32,133 nucleotides of DNA, from positions 1 through 32,133 of the forward strand of contig CACZII010000004.1 in NCBI GenBank assembly GCA_902781185.1, given 5' to 3'. The DNA comes from Fibrobacter succinogenes. GTDB taxonomy: Bacteria; Fibrobacterota; Fibrobacteria; Fibrobacterales; Fibrobacteraceae. Shown here one piece after another: positions 16,719-24,894 of this stretch (its first letter is position 1; the number at the start of each line of letters is the position of its first letter). The position numbers were made by a program, and so were the translations under genes. The notes below the pieces were generated by a model, which was not told the DNA's origin, searched no databases, and saw only the letters and a list, made by a program, of their open reading frames with translations.

Positions 16719-17534
16719 ATGAACCAAAGGTTTACACCGCTATTGTTGCTTTGCACAGGTCTGGCCTTCGCAACCGAGAGCCTTGCGCCGCTGCACTTCC
16801 CCACAACAGCGTTCTCGGTGGAAGAGTCCGAGGAACTGGATGACGACGTGTACAGCAACGACCTGACGGCCTCCGCCGAATACGCCATCGCCGATTGGTT
16901 CAGCCTGTACGGCAGCACCTCCTTCCGGTTCGCTAGCTACAGCTACGAGTATTCCACCAAAGGGTACGTCCACAACTACTGCAACCTGCATGTAAACGGT
17001 TTCAACGAGAGTTATTTGGGTGTACGGACCCTATTTTACCGCAGCCTCGGGCTTGATGCGGGCTGGAGGTTCCCACCTGGCGAGGGCTCCCAGAAGGAGC
17101 GTTTCCATAGGCTGAACGCGGAACCCTTCGTGCTGTTTTCGGCGACGCCTCACCTGCTGCTGGGAACGGCCCTACGGTACAACACCTTCCTAGAAGACAA
17201 AAATTACAGGCCCGGTGATGAAATCGGGTTCAAGGCCAGCCTCCTGTGGAAATTCTGGTGGCGTGACGCCGAAAAGACCGGCTGGAAATTCAGCGAGGTA
17301 ATGCTTTATCAGGCCCGCATCCAGGAATCGGAGAACCACAACCTGGCCAAGAACTGCCGCAAGATGGACGACAAGTACAAGGGTATGAAGATCGCCTTCG
17401 CCCTGGCAAGAAACTTTAGGTTGTTCGGTGCACCGCTAGAACTGGGGATAAACTACACCATCAACAAAGGGACCCTTTTCGGGTTCGAGACCGGCCACCG
17501 GATCGGCTTTATGCTGGGGCTAGGCCCGTTTTGA
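16719..17534 (+). CDS. Exported beta-rich protein, probable outer-membrane barrel
   Basis: I do not recognise a named family. The 271-residue product starts MNQRFTPLLLLCTGLAFATES, a good signal peptide. It then has alternating aromatic/hydrophobic strands (for example WFSLYGSTSFRFASYSY, LLLGTALRYNTF, LELGINYTINKGTLF) and ends with GHRIGFMLGLGPF, a C-terminal phenylalanine typical of outer-membrane barrels. A run of acidic residues follows the signal (EESEELDDDV). The start at 16719 is preferred over a TTG nine bases upstream. It is convergent with the symporter gene and overlaps it by 15 bases. Confidence 0.65.
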   Translation: MNQRFTPLLLLCTGLAFATESLAPLHFPTTAFSVEESEELDDDVYSNDLTASAEYAIADWFSLYGSTSFRFASYSYEYSTKGYVHNYCNLHVNGFNESYLGVRTLFYRSLGLDAGWRFPPGEGSQKERFHRLNAEPFVLFSATPHLLLGTALRYNTFLEDKNYRPGDEIGFKASLLWKFWWRDAEKTGWKFSEVMLYQARIQESENHNLAKNCRKMDDKYKGMKIAFALARNFRLFGAPLELGINYTINKGTLFGFETGHRIGFMLGLGPF

Positions 17535-18518
17535 CCGGTTATCCCACCAGGCGAAAATGTTGGCCAGCACCGTTCCGCTGATGGAATGGTAGGCGCAGCT
17601 TAAAGCACAAGGCACCATGCAAAGCACCGCCTTGGGGTTGGCCGCAACATTCTCAGGATTGGCAAAGAAGGCCATGGCAAGCACGGTGGCCATGCCGGCG
17701 TTCTGCACGCCCACCTCGATGGCGATAGTGCGCTTTTTCGCAGTATTGAACTTGAAAAGCCTACCCACACTGTATCCCAGCACATAGCCCAGCGCATTGT
17801 GGCAGAACACCACCGCCAGCACCAAGAAAATCAGCGAAAAGCCGTTGGTCAACAACTGCGGGCGCACCGTCACCACAACCCCGCCCACAATGAGCATCAG
17901 GCCAATCACGCTTACCGCAGGCATGTTCGCCTGGACTTCCTTGAACACGGGGCGTTTGCCCAAGAAATGGTTGCAGAGGAACCCGATGGTAATGGGCGCC
18001 ACGGTCACGTACAAGATGTTCAGGAACATGCCCACCGCATTCACGTTGATGCTGGTATCGGCAAGCCAAAGCACCAGAAGCGGAGTCATGATCGGCGCAA
18101 GGAGGGTGCTCACCATGGTCATGCTCACGGAATAGGTCACGTCGCCGCGGGCCAAGAAACTCATCACATTGCTAGAGACTCCGCCCGGGCAGCACCCCAC
18201 CAGAATGATACCCACCGCCAAGTAGGGGTCCAGCCCGAACACCTTCGTAAGGCCAAAGGCCACAAAGGGCATAATGGTGTACTGCGCCACGGCGCCCAGC
18301 AGAATGTGGAAGGGTTGCTTCAGCAGATTCCGAATGTCTTCCATAGAAATGGTAAGACCCATGCTCAGCATAATCACGCCGAGAATGATGGAGGATACAT
18401 TCCCGTGAACCCAGCCAAAGGCGATGGGAACGAAGAATGCGACGATGGCGCTTGCGATGACAAAGGGGGAAGCGTAGTTGGAAAGCAGACGGCTAATAGC
18501 CTTGATTACCTTAAGCAT
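17520..18518 (-). CDS. Bile acid:sodium symporter (BASS) family protein
   Basis: This 332-residue integral membrane protein has about nine or ten hydrophobic segments and the family-typical MLSMGLTISMEDI, GCCPGGVSSNVMSFLARGD (crossing-helix sodium-binding region) and FFANPENVAANPKAV blocks. Bacterial BASS proteins take up organic anions with sodium; the substrate here cannot be told. The ATG at 18518 is preferred over a TTG two codons upstream. TATATT lies only 6 bases before the ATG (18525-18530), suggesting a leaderless transcript. No metabolic partner gene is adjacent. Confidence 0.85.
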   Translation of the reverse strand: MLKVIKAISRLLSNYASPFVIASAIVAFFVPIAFGWVHGNVSSIILGVIMLSMGLTISMEDIRNLLKQPFHILLGAVAQYTIMPFVAFGLTKVFGLDPYLAVGIILVGCCPGGVSSNVMSFLARGDVTYSVSMTMVSTLLAPIMTPLLVLWLADTSINVNAVGMFLNILYVTVAPITIGFLCNHFLGKRPVFKEVQANMPAVSVIGLMLIVGGVVVTVRPQLLTNGFSLIFLVLAVVFCHNALGYVLGYSVGRLFKFNTAKKRTIAIEVGVQNAGMATVLAMAFFANPENVAANPKAVLCMVPCALSCAYHSISGTVLANIFAWWDNRSKRA

Positions 18519-18556
18519 ATGCAAAATATAGAACTCGGCGACAGGGCAAGCAAGCC

Positions 18557-19330
18557 CTACTTGCGCACGACGGTCACAGCGGCACCCAACTGCAGGGTGT
18601 TCACCTCGTCAACGGGGTCCCGCTTGGAGTTCTTATCCACCTGGAACTCGTCGTCTCCGTATTCCTTGTTGGAGCCCACACCGCTCCAGTAAATGGCCGT
18701 ATTCAGGGTTATACCCACAAAATAGTGCTCCGAAACCTTCCAGACGTTTCCCAACTCGAATTTATAGCCCACTTCGTCAGTGGCATATTCCATGTCGTAC
18801 TTATCCCAAGAATTATCCGGGACCAAAAAAGATACCGCCGTTCCCACAAAGAATCCATCCAGAAGCGACACCACGTTCACGAAGGGATAAACCTTGACTC
18901 CAAAGCCATAAAAGGGGCAGAGTTGACCACCACTCTCCTTGAATTTTTCCTTGTCCCGGGAGTAGTACTTGTAATAGGAATCCCCGAAAGACCAGGCCAG
19001 GCCCAAATCAAGAAACAGAATGCCTCGCTGGAACAAAAGCACACCAACCTTCGATTCGAATCGCGGGCCACTACCTTCAAAGGAATAAATGTTGTAATAG
19101 AGGTCTTTATCGTAAACCATTTCATCCCGGTCGGTATCGTGGTACCAATGGGAGATAGATTCCGTCTTGTAATCGGACTTTGAATACTGCCCCCCTACGG
19201 AGATTTCAAAATAGGGGTAGACAAAATCCGATGCACGGTGACGCCGCCTCTTGCAGGGCTGTGTCGGTTCGTCCGTGTCGGCCAGGGTCACGCACACCAG
19301 GCAGGCAATCAAAAAAAGAACTCGAATCAC
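18557..19330 (-). CDS. Exported protein of unknown function
   Basis: No family is recognised. The 257-residue product starts MIRVLFLIACLVCVTLADTD, a clear signal peptide, and the mature part is beta-rich with many aromatic residues (YFEISVGGQYSKSDYKT, GFGVKVYPFVNVVSLLDG, GITLNTAIYWSG) ending LQLGAAVTVVRK. This suggests a small outer-membrane or surface protein. The GTG start overlaps the stop of the upstream gene (GTGA) and GAGG lies upstream, so the two are translated together. Confidence 0.6.
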   Translation of the reverse strand: MIRVLFLIACLVCVTLADTDEPTQPCKRRRHRASDFVYPYFEISVGGQYSKSDYKTESISHWYHDTDRDEMVYDKDLYYNIYSFEGSGPRFESKVGVLLFQRGILFLDLGLAWSFGDSYYKYYSRDKEKFKESGGQLCPFYGFGVKVYPFVNVVSLLDGFFVGTAVSFLVPDNSWDKYDMEYATDEVGYKFELGNVWKVSEHYFVGITLNTAIYWSGVGSNKEYGDDEFQVDKNSKRDPVDEVNTLQLGAAVTVVRK

Positions 19331-19866
19331 GGCAACCTCAACACGGCGTAATTCACGAACTTTCCACAGGAGGTATCGTCAGGAGGCAAGAACGTCTCTA
19401 CTATATATTCCCCGTTGATTTTCCGTTCGTCAAATTCCACAAAGCGGTATTCGATATAGTCTTCGCCCCAGCGGTGCGAACGGCTATCGATAACATAGGT
19501 AGGTAACGGAATTTTCTTGTCGGCACAGTAAAAAGAGATGCCCACCGAAATTTTGTTCGTACGGCCTTGCGTGAACAGGCTGTCGCAATACGAGCCACAG
19601 TAAAGGCATGCCATGTTTCGCTGGTCAAAAAATCCGTATTTTGACACCGTAGAAGTGGAGCCTTCCCAAACGGAGTCCCCCGCCTGGTAGGTAACCCGCA
19701 TTTCTATGGAATCTACACCGGCTGGTTGCTGTGCGCAAACATCAACAGAATATTTTGTGGGTTTCCCAAAATCATCCATCGGGGCACCGCAATCCGCGCA
19801 ACAAAACGCCAGCCACGAAGACACCAGCACACAGTACACCGCAAATTTAGACCTAGGGAATTTCAT
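19327..19866 (-). CDS. Exported cysteine-rich protein of unknown function
   Basis: No family is recognised. From the ATG at 19866 the 179-residue product begins MKFPRSKFAVYCVLVSSWLAF, a signal peptide followed by CCADCGAP. Further cysteines occur in pairs (ACLYCGSYC, and single ones later), which suggests disulphides or a lipidated N-terminus. An upstream GTG at 19923 would place 19 non-signal residues in front and runs into the preceding terminator, so it is rejected. The stop overlaps the start of the 18557-19330 gene; together they form a two-gene exported-protein operon. Confidence 0.6.
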   Translation of the reverse strand: MKFPRSKFAVYCVLVSSWLAFCCADCGAPMDDFGKPTKYSVDVCAQQPAGVDSIEMRVTYQAGDSVWEGSTSTVSKYGFFDQRNMACLYCGSYCDSLFTQGRTNKISVGISFYCADKKIPLPTYVIDSRSHRWGEDYIEYRFVEFDERKINGEYIVETFLPPDDTSCGKFVNYAVLRLP

Positions 19867-19874
19867 TTGATGAA

Positions 19875-19908
19875 AATATAAAAAGACCGCAGCGGTTAGG
19901 CTACGGTC
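19875..19908 (-). terminator. Rho-independent terminator abutting a -10-like element
   Basis: On the minus strand GACCGTAGC (19908-19900) pairs with GCTGCGGTC (19893-19885) around a 6-base loop, followed directly by five T. It follows the stop at 19936 and should end the SLOG operon. The T-run merges into TATATT (19880-19875), which sits 8 bases before the next ATG at 19866, so terminator and downstream promoter elements are fused. Confidence 0.75.
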
Positions 19909-19935
19909 GTCTTGCGTTGCCATTTATTTGCAATG

Positions 19936-20454
19936 CTATTCAAAAGAATTTATCGCTAAAATGGAACGATATAGCTCATTAAAAAAGGAACTCAATTTGT
20001 ACGAAGACTGAATTATAGTACGCTCCTTTTCATTCATATAGAGGTTTCGATTCAATGCCATTGTAAACGAGGGACAACTTATCGTCCCAGCGACATTCTC
20101 TATAAATGACGGATTGGTTCCAACATTAAAAGACGGGCATACCTTTTTCGCAAAGACCTTTTTAACTTGAGATAATACTTCATCATTCGGTCGGCCCTCA
20201 TCCTCATTGTAAGCAATGAAAGCATCATAGGGATTTCCTTCACTATCAAAAGCTTCTGGAATATCGGACGCAAAACTTGTTACGTTGATAAGAAGAGTAT
20301 CCGTCTGCGATGTCAATTCAAGCAACTGGTCCTGGTCTCCGCAAATCATTTTAAAAAGACCGCTAGATGACATCTCAACGCTGGGCTGCAAGACCGCATC
20401 CAAAAAGTGGTTTTCCGCATCGTGATTCGGGATGTTCAGGACCAGTTTTTTCAT
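19936..20454 (-). CDS. Hypothetical protein in SLOG operon
   Basis: No family is recognised. The 172-residue protein has no signal peptide or membrane segment and starts MKKLVLNIPNHDAENHFLDA; it looks cytoplasmic with a mixed alpha/beta composition. AAGGAG precedes the ATG at good spacing, inside the end of the SLOG gene, with only two bases between stop and start. The tight coupling suggests a shared function with the SLOG protein. A terminator follows about 30 bases after the stop. Confidence 0.7.
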   Translation of the reverse strand: MKKLVLNIPNHDAENHFLDAVLQPSVEMSSSGLFKMICGDQDQLLELTSQTDTLLINVTSFASDIPEAFDSEGNPYDAFIAYNEDEGRPNDEVLSQVKKVFAKKVCPSFNVGTNPSFIENVAGTISCPSFTMALNRNLYMNEKERTIIQSSYKLSSFFNELYRSILAINSFE

Positions 20455-20456
20455 AT

Positions 20457-21176
20457 CTATCTCCTTGCGGCTTTCAGCAGTGACTTAATCTGCTTTGCGT
20501 TCATTGCGGGCTTAGGTTTATTCTCTTGTTTGGGCTGCGGATTGAACGCATAAGCTGATGCAGGTACCTTAGGGAAGTCCCCTTTCTTCGGAAATTCAAA
20601 ATCCATATTACCAGATTCAATCCCCGACCCCATAATTAGTTGTTTTAGGCGTAAGAACCAATCTGGGTTTTTCATATTGAAAATGGGAACGCCCTTGCGG
20701 CTCGCCATTTCAATAGCCTGCCCCGTTCCACCCGAATCCCGCGTACGGGTGGTATGACTTTCGCAGCCATCCTTGGTGTAGCAAAGGACAAAATCGACAA
20801 TCTGGTCCAGGTTCCTTCCGAAAATCTGATTGGTGTTGCGGGCAAAAAGATCCAGAGCGTGCCCCTGCAATCTTTCATGTGCAGGATGCAGTTCCTGCGC
20901 AATAGAACGGGTTTCTTCAGAGGCGTCTGTCGAACGGAAGATTGTCTTGTTTTTATTGTCTTTCACGCCAAATTCGAACGCCGCATCGGCACCTTTTGCA
21001 CCGCCGCTGTTTAGGCCATAGCCCATTTTTTCAAGCACACCTGCAACCCACGCCATCACATTCTGGACAGGTTCGCCAGTGTTCGGCTCCGTGAACCCAT
21101 CTAAATCACGGTGGCCAATTCCTGCATAGGTCTTGTTTTTCCCCGGCGCATGGGGCAAGTCTTTAAATTTTCTCAT
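20457..21176 (-). CDS. SLOG-superfamily (DprA/lysine-decarboxylase-like Rossmann) protein
   Basis: The 239-residue protein opens with KNKTYAGIGHRD and then NSGGAKGADAAFEFG, the two glycine-rich loops typical of SLOG-type nucleotide-binding folds. Near residues 145-165 a GGTGQAIEMASRKGVPIFN segment follows, as in phage and element-borne members. The C-terminal 60 residues are proline/lysine-rich and end in a basic helix (AKQIKSLLKAARR). SLOG proteins bind nucleotides or nucleotide-derived ligands and occur in phages and defence or conflict loci. The exact ligand is unknown. An AAGGAG site precedes the ATG, and the gene is coupled to the downstream 172-residue protein. Confidence 0.7.
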   Translation of the reverse strand: MRKFKDLPHAPGKNKTYAGIGHRDLDGFTEPNTGEPVQNVMAWVAGVLEKMGYGLNSGGAKGADAAFEFGVKDNKNKTIFRSTDASEETRSIAQELHPAHERLQGHALDLFARNTNQIFGRNLDQIVDFVLCYTKDGCESHTTRTRDSGGTGQAIEMASRKGVPIFNMKNPDWFLRLKQLIMGSGIESGNMDFEFPKKGDFPKVPASAYAFNPQPKQENKPKPAMNAKQIKSLLKAARR

Positions 21177-21229
21177 TTTTCACTCCTTTTTTACTCTATT
21201 TCATTTTTAAATCTTGTTCAAATTCGTAC

Positions 21230-21736
21230 TTATTTCTCACCATCATGGCTAGCCCTAAGTAGAATCCACTTTCGGAACCACTCCGGTTCATTTTCAATGT
21301 TCTCAGCTAAAGATTTTATCTTTCGCTTTCCTAGGCGGCTATCCAGAAGCGCCAACAGTCGAATAAAGTAGTTCTCATGGGTAAGCGATTGTTCAAAAGA
21401 AAGTTCATTTAGAAATTGATGAACATAAAGCATGACGTCTCCAGAAGGCTCCATTGTGGTAGCAGGGACGAATCCGAATTGATGGATAATTCCATTTCGG
21501 GATTCCTCGCTTACACTCCAAGGTTTTGTCGATTGGTACAGCTCCTTGTAGTATTTGGGATTCGTCGCAAACCAGGTCTCGCCATCGACCAAAATGGAGA
21601 ATACCCTCATTTCGGACGCCCACCACTTTTTATCCTTTTCCTTGTTAGTCCTTAAGACATCGTAGCGAAATTGTACACGGTCTTTTAGCTCTTCACAAAG
21701 CCTTGACTCCAACATTTGTTTAGTCTTGCTCCACAT
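21230..21736 (-). CDS. Hypothetical protein
   Basis: I do not recognise a named family. The 168-residue cytoplasmic protein has a tryptophan-rich centre (KKWWASEMRVFSILVDGETWF) and a C-terminal block with RLLALLDSRLGKRKIKSL. The gene is low in GC like its neighbours and lies on the same strand, 53 bases upstream of the SLOG gene start. The ATG has no strong ribosome-binding site. Confidence 0.6.
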   Translation of the reverse strand: MWSKTKQMLESRLCEELKDRVQFRYDVLRTNKEKDKKWWASEMRVFSILVDGETWFATNPKYYKELYQSTKPWSVSEESRNGIIHQFGFVPATTMEPSGDVMLYVHQFLNELSFEQSLTHENYFIRLLALLDSRLGKRKIKSLAENIENEPEWFRKWILLRASHDGEK

Positions 21737-21819
21737 TTAATCTTATTTTCCTATCAAATGAGTTTCTCTATGCAAAATATGGTGCAGATATTTTTCCCAT
21801 AACGTTATTACCTCGTTAA

Positions 21820-22938
21820 TTATCCTGCAAAAGCCCGGATTTTGCCCTTGGATAGATATTTTGGAACAATTTCTAGAAATTCAGGATATTCTATATCCAA
21901 AAGATCTTTTGAATCTGTAATTAGCCCTTTACGAATCAGGTCTAGGCAACCTGCAAAACGCATCGTGTTCCTTTCCTTGAGCATAAAGCCAAAATGTCTC
22001 TTGCAGCAGTCAAAATGTTCTCTGGTAAGAAGCTTTACCGGATTTTCCAAAATATTTCTAGCTATGCCTATAACTTTATCCACATTCTCTGAGGCAGTGC
22101 TTGTGTAAAACAAGGTGATTCCCACCGTTCGGAAGCTTTCGGTGGTGTAATCGCAGGAATAAACAAGTCCATTCTTGACCCGCAATTCGTTATAAAGTAC
22201 ACTTTCAGAATCCCCGCCAAGCATTTGCGTGGCCATAGTCATGGCGGCAAAATCACGATTTCCGATGATGGGTTCGGCACCTATAAGAACAACGGTCCTT
22301 GCATCGGCGGATTTTTTTACAACTATATCTTTTTCGTCAGGTTCTGAATGAATGATCTCCATAATGGAGTCAAAAATCGGTTTCTCGGAAAAAACAATGT
22401 CAGGGAAATCGACGTTTCTGGGGCCCACGTAAATAATTCGACTTGGATGTGCAGCGTACCGCACAAAATCCTTCTTGAATTCATCAAAAGTATAGGCGGT
22501 CACATCCTCCATTTTGCCGTCCGCATCATCAATTCCGTATGTTTCCTTCAAGGCTCGATAGATTGTCGCTCCGAATGTATCGGATTTCCTATCCCTATTC
22601 TCATTTATTACCGCAGTTCGTTCGCTTTCAAATTCGTCTTCTGTAAATTGATTAACGTCAAAAAAGACTATTTGCCTGACAATAGCCACAGCCATCTTTT
22701 CCATGGCTTCTGCTGTTCCAGAAAAAGAGGCCTTTACATATTCGTGAGAAGTGCTAAAATCATCATGAATCCCATTAAGGTAGAGCTCGTGTTCAATGGG
22801 CTTAATCGCTTGCCCCATCATGTGTTCAAGGAAGTGAAAAATCCCACGGTGTCCCTCTTTTTCGTCAAGGGGGGACATGTTGTCATACACCAGGTGTAGG
22901 CTTGACATTTCCAATGGGCTAATTTCCTGAATAATCAT
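21820..22938 (-). CDS. M16-family zinc metallopeptidase-like protein
   Basis: This 372-residue protein carries the inverted zinc motif HFLEH (His35, Glu38, His39) of pitrilysin-type peptidases. A glutamate about 74 residues later, in the ESERTAVINEN segment (Glu113), fits the usual third-ligand spacing. The second half has the M16 arrangement (FRTVGITLFYTSTASENVDKV). It has no signal peptide, so a cytoplasmic location is likely. Length corresponds to one M16 unit of about 400 residues, which would normally need a partner half or a dimer. The ATG at 22938 follows AAAGG; a GTG three codons earlier is possible. It lies downstream of a radical SAM peptide cluster on the same strand, making peptide processing a plausible role. 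Confidence 0.75.
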   Translation of the reverse strand: MIIQEISPLEMSSLHLVYDNMSPLDEKEGHRGIFHFLEHMMGQAIKPIEHELYLNGIHDDFSTSHEYVKASFSGTAEAMEKMAVAIVRQIVFFDVNQFTEDEFESERTAVINENRDRKSDTFGATIYRALKETYGIDDADGKMEDVTAYTFDEFKKDFVRYAAHPSRIIYVGPRNVDFPDIVFSEKPIFDSIMEIIHSEPDEKDIVVKKSADARTVVLIGAEPIIGNRDFAAMTMATQMLGGDSESVLYNELRVKNGLVYSCDYTTESFRTVGITLFYTSTASENVDKVIGIARNILENPVKLLTREHFDCCKRHFGFMLKERNTMRFAGCLDLIRKGLITDSKDLLDIEYPEFLEIVPKYLSKGKIRAFAG

Positions 22939-22955
22939 GAAAAACACCTTTCACA

Positions 22956-23393
22956 TCATTTCATTATTGCAAAGCATCCTGCACCCGTAAAGGCTACATA
23001 CACCTTGCCGCCATACATCAGCGTATCGCCGAGGGATGAGTAGTAGATTTCCCATACCTCGTTCCCCTCGAAGCGATCGTCGCTACAGTGCGTAAATGGC
23101 GGTTTTGAATAGCGGCATTCCGTATGCGGAGCAGTGGCGTCATAGCACACCTCACCATCGGCATTTTTGTAACAGATCTGGGAGCGGTTGGCGTATTTGA
23201 TGATGTCTACACGAAATTGGTAGTCAACCGTATCTCTTGTAAGGGATTCGCGAGTCAAGCAGTTGAGTCGAGTTATGGCGTTGTAGTCTGCCGAAATACG
23301 CCCTACAATGCTATTTGCCGGGTCTTGTTCAGGAAGGGTTGCGCATGCGGTGATGAGCAGAAGCAACAGGGCGAAACTTATGAAGAGCCTCAT
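22956..23393 (-). CDS. Putative lipoprotein of unknown function
   Basis: From the ATG at 23393 the 145-residue product begins MRLFISFALLLLLITAC, a lipoprotein signal with lipobox LITAC. The mature part has six further cysteines (for example CYKNADGEVC, ECRYSKPPFTHC), suggesting disulphides. A longer in-frame start at 23486 would overlap the upstream gene and hide the signal. GGAAGTGAGG before the ATG lies within the 3' end of the upstream exported-protein gene, with 7 bases between stop and start. Confidence 0.68.
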   Translation of the reverse strand: MRLFISFALLLLLITACATLPEQDPANSIVGRISADYNAITRLNCLTRESLTRDTVDYQFRVDIIKYANRSQICYKNADGEVCYDATAPHTECRYSKPPFTHCSDDRFEGNEVWEIYYSSLGDTLMYGGKVYVAFTGAGCFAIMK

Positions 23394-23400
23394 TGTGGCC

Positions 23401-24057
23401 TCACTTCCAGGTTCTTTCCATTTTTTCGGCCTTTTTCCCCGGCCCATATTGACTTCCCGGTCGAATCCACTGGTCCCAGCCTGCACCTGGTTTGAGCATG
23501 ACCCAGTCGTAGGTATCCCTATAACGAATCTGGTTTTCGTATTTTTTGCCGAACCGGTCTAGGATCTCACGGGAACTGGGCAAAATTTGCCGGATCGGTT
23601 TTCCATCCTGGTAATATTTGGCCTGATTTTCCATTGGCTGGAAATAGTATTCGCCCACTACGACAGGAACCATGTCAATAACCACGGTAAGGATGATATC
23701 AGGGCAGCTTTCCCTGATATTGTCCGTCGAGAAAAAATACTCCCCATTGGGTAATGTGTAATCGTAGGCACACCGCATTCCGACAATCTTGTCGTTTTCA
23801 GTTATGATGGATATTTTTGCCAGGTGCCGGATTACTCCGTAAGGGCAATTGCCCTCCTTGTCGGGGGCGATAGTCACCTGGCCGGCATAGTGACAGATCC
23901 TTTTCCCCTCGAACTCAATCACGGAGGCGTCAAGGCCCCAGGCGGAAGTGGATTGCGGCAGTAATGGCAACGCAGCAAGAAAATTCCATTTACCCGTTGG
24001 CTTGTCGGCAAGAGTCATGGTAGAGAGTACGAGAGCCAGCAAAAGAATTCTTTTCAT
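23401..24057 (-). CDS. Exported protein of unknown function
   Basis: The 218-residue product starts MKRILLLALVLSTMTLADKP, a standard signal peptide. The mature part contains three or four cysteines and aromatic-rich stretches (WFLAALP-type start, DTYDWVMLKPGAGWDQW near the end). No family is recognised. GGAGGAA precedes the ATG at ideal spacing, so expression is likely good. It is followed 7 bases later by the lipoprotein gene, and the pair probably function together in the envelope. Confidence 0.68.
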   Translation of the reverse strand: MKRILLLALVLSTMTLADKPTGKWNFLAALPLLPQSTSAWGLDASVIEFEGKRICHYAGQVTIAPDKEGNCPYGVIRHLAKISIITENDKIVGMRCAYDYTLPNGEYFFSTDNIRESCPDIILTVVIDMVPVVVGEYYFQPMENQAKYYQDGKPIRQILPSSREILDRFGKKYENQIRYRDTYDWVMLKPGAGWDQWIRPGSQYGPGKKAEKMERTWK

Positions 24058-24111
24058 GGGGTTCCTCCGTTCATATATCGCTTTAGACTACGGAATTGTC
24101 AAATTTCATTG

Positions 24112-24144
24112 TCATTGCGAGGGGCGAATGCCCCGAAGCAATCT
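24112..24144. repeat. Single TCATTGCGAGG-type interspersed repeat
   Basis: TCATTGCGAGGGGCGAATGCCCCGAAGCAATCT shares its ends with the tandem units at 16463-16637 but has a different central stem (GGGGC...GCCCC). CATTGCGAG and GAAGCAATC-type ends are partly complementary. It forms the 3' end of the amidohydrolase gene, including its stop codon. Confidence 0.75.
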
Positions 24145-24894
24145 ACTTGCATTCTCCCACGAAATTTTCTTCCAGTCCTTACCGGCGATTTGCTTACTTG
24201 TAGCAATTCGTGCCCGCAAGTACCGCGGGAGAGAGCTTTTCAGGTAACGGCCAGGGATGGGAGTGTCCGTCCCGAACAAAATTCGATCAATAAAGCCCTG
24301 CTCACGAGCAACATGAATGAGATTCCGTAACTGATTATGCGGCATAAAGGAAGTATCTACATAGGCATTAGGATTATTCAACAGGACCTGAATGGCAGGA
24401 GATAACGGACGTCCATGTGCAAGAATTACAGGAACATCGCCATAGATTTTACAAATGCGTCCGAAATTACCCGCATTACACCATTCGTTCTTTTCGCCCG
24501 TATGGACTTTCACAAACAGACCCAAATCCCTCGCAATATCAAAAACACGCCTAAAGCATTTGTCCGAGGCCACAGGCACCCATTTTTCAGACTCCCCATG
24601 AATTTTCAGCCCACAAATCTTTCCACCCTTTTCACTCATATACAAAGACAAGTCTCTAGAAAGTTTCAGCATATCGTGGGTCACCCACAAAATGGGTTTG
24701 GCGCAACCTTCCGAAAGTTCATGCATAGCAACACGCTCTTCTAGCAGAAAAACAGGATCATCTGTGACGACCGTACTCGTGCTGGAATAGGCAAAATGTG
24801 TGGTACCCGCCGACCTTAATGTGCGCAATATTCGTGGCGGCGTGTAATAGTCGTCAAAATATTGCCCTATATGCACATGAAAATCGAAAAGCAT
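24112..24894 (-). CDS. Amidohydrolase-family protein in radical SAM cluster
   Basis: The 260-residue protein has the amidohydrolase (PF04909-like) metal-site order: FHVH (His6, His8), VKVHTGE (His131), ILAHGRP (His160) and FGTDTP (Asp210), on a TIM-barrel-sized chain. Members hydrolyse or decarboxylate diverse small molecules; the substrate here is unknown. Its ATG shares a base with the stop of the radical SAM gene (TAATG), so the two are translationally coupled and probably act on the same peptide. The last nine or so codons and the TGA lie within an interspersed TCATTGCGAGG repeat, so the C-terminus (LLRGIRPSQ) is repeat-derived. Confidence 0.8.
   Translation of the reverse strand: MLFDFHVHIGQYFDDYYTPPRILRTLRSAGTTHFAYSSTSTVVTDDPVFLLEERVAMHELSEGCAKPILWVTHDMLKLSRDLSLYMSEKGGKICGLKIHGESEKWVPVASDKCFRRVFDIARDLGLFVKVHTGEKNEWCNAGNFGRICKIYGDVPVILAHGRPLSPAIQVLLNNPNAYVDTSFMPHNQLRNLIHVAREQGFIDRILFGTDTPIPGRYLKSSLPRYLRARIATSKQIAGKDWKKISWENASRLLRGIRPSQ

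Noticed and set aside
15240-16727. N-terminal extension of the CotH-like protein through the repeat array
   Set aside because: The extension is only translated repeat (recurring LLAMTLRGF units) and would bury the lipoprotein signal; the ATG at 16466 gives a normal signal peptide.
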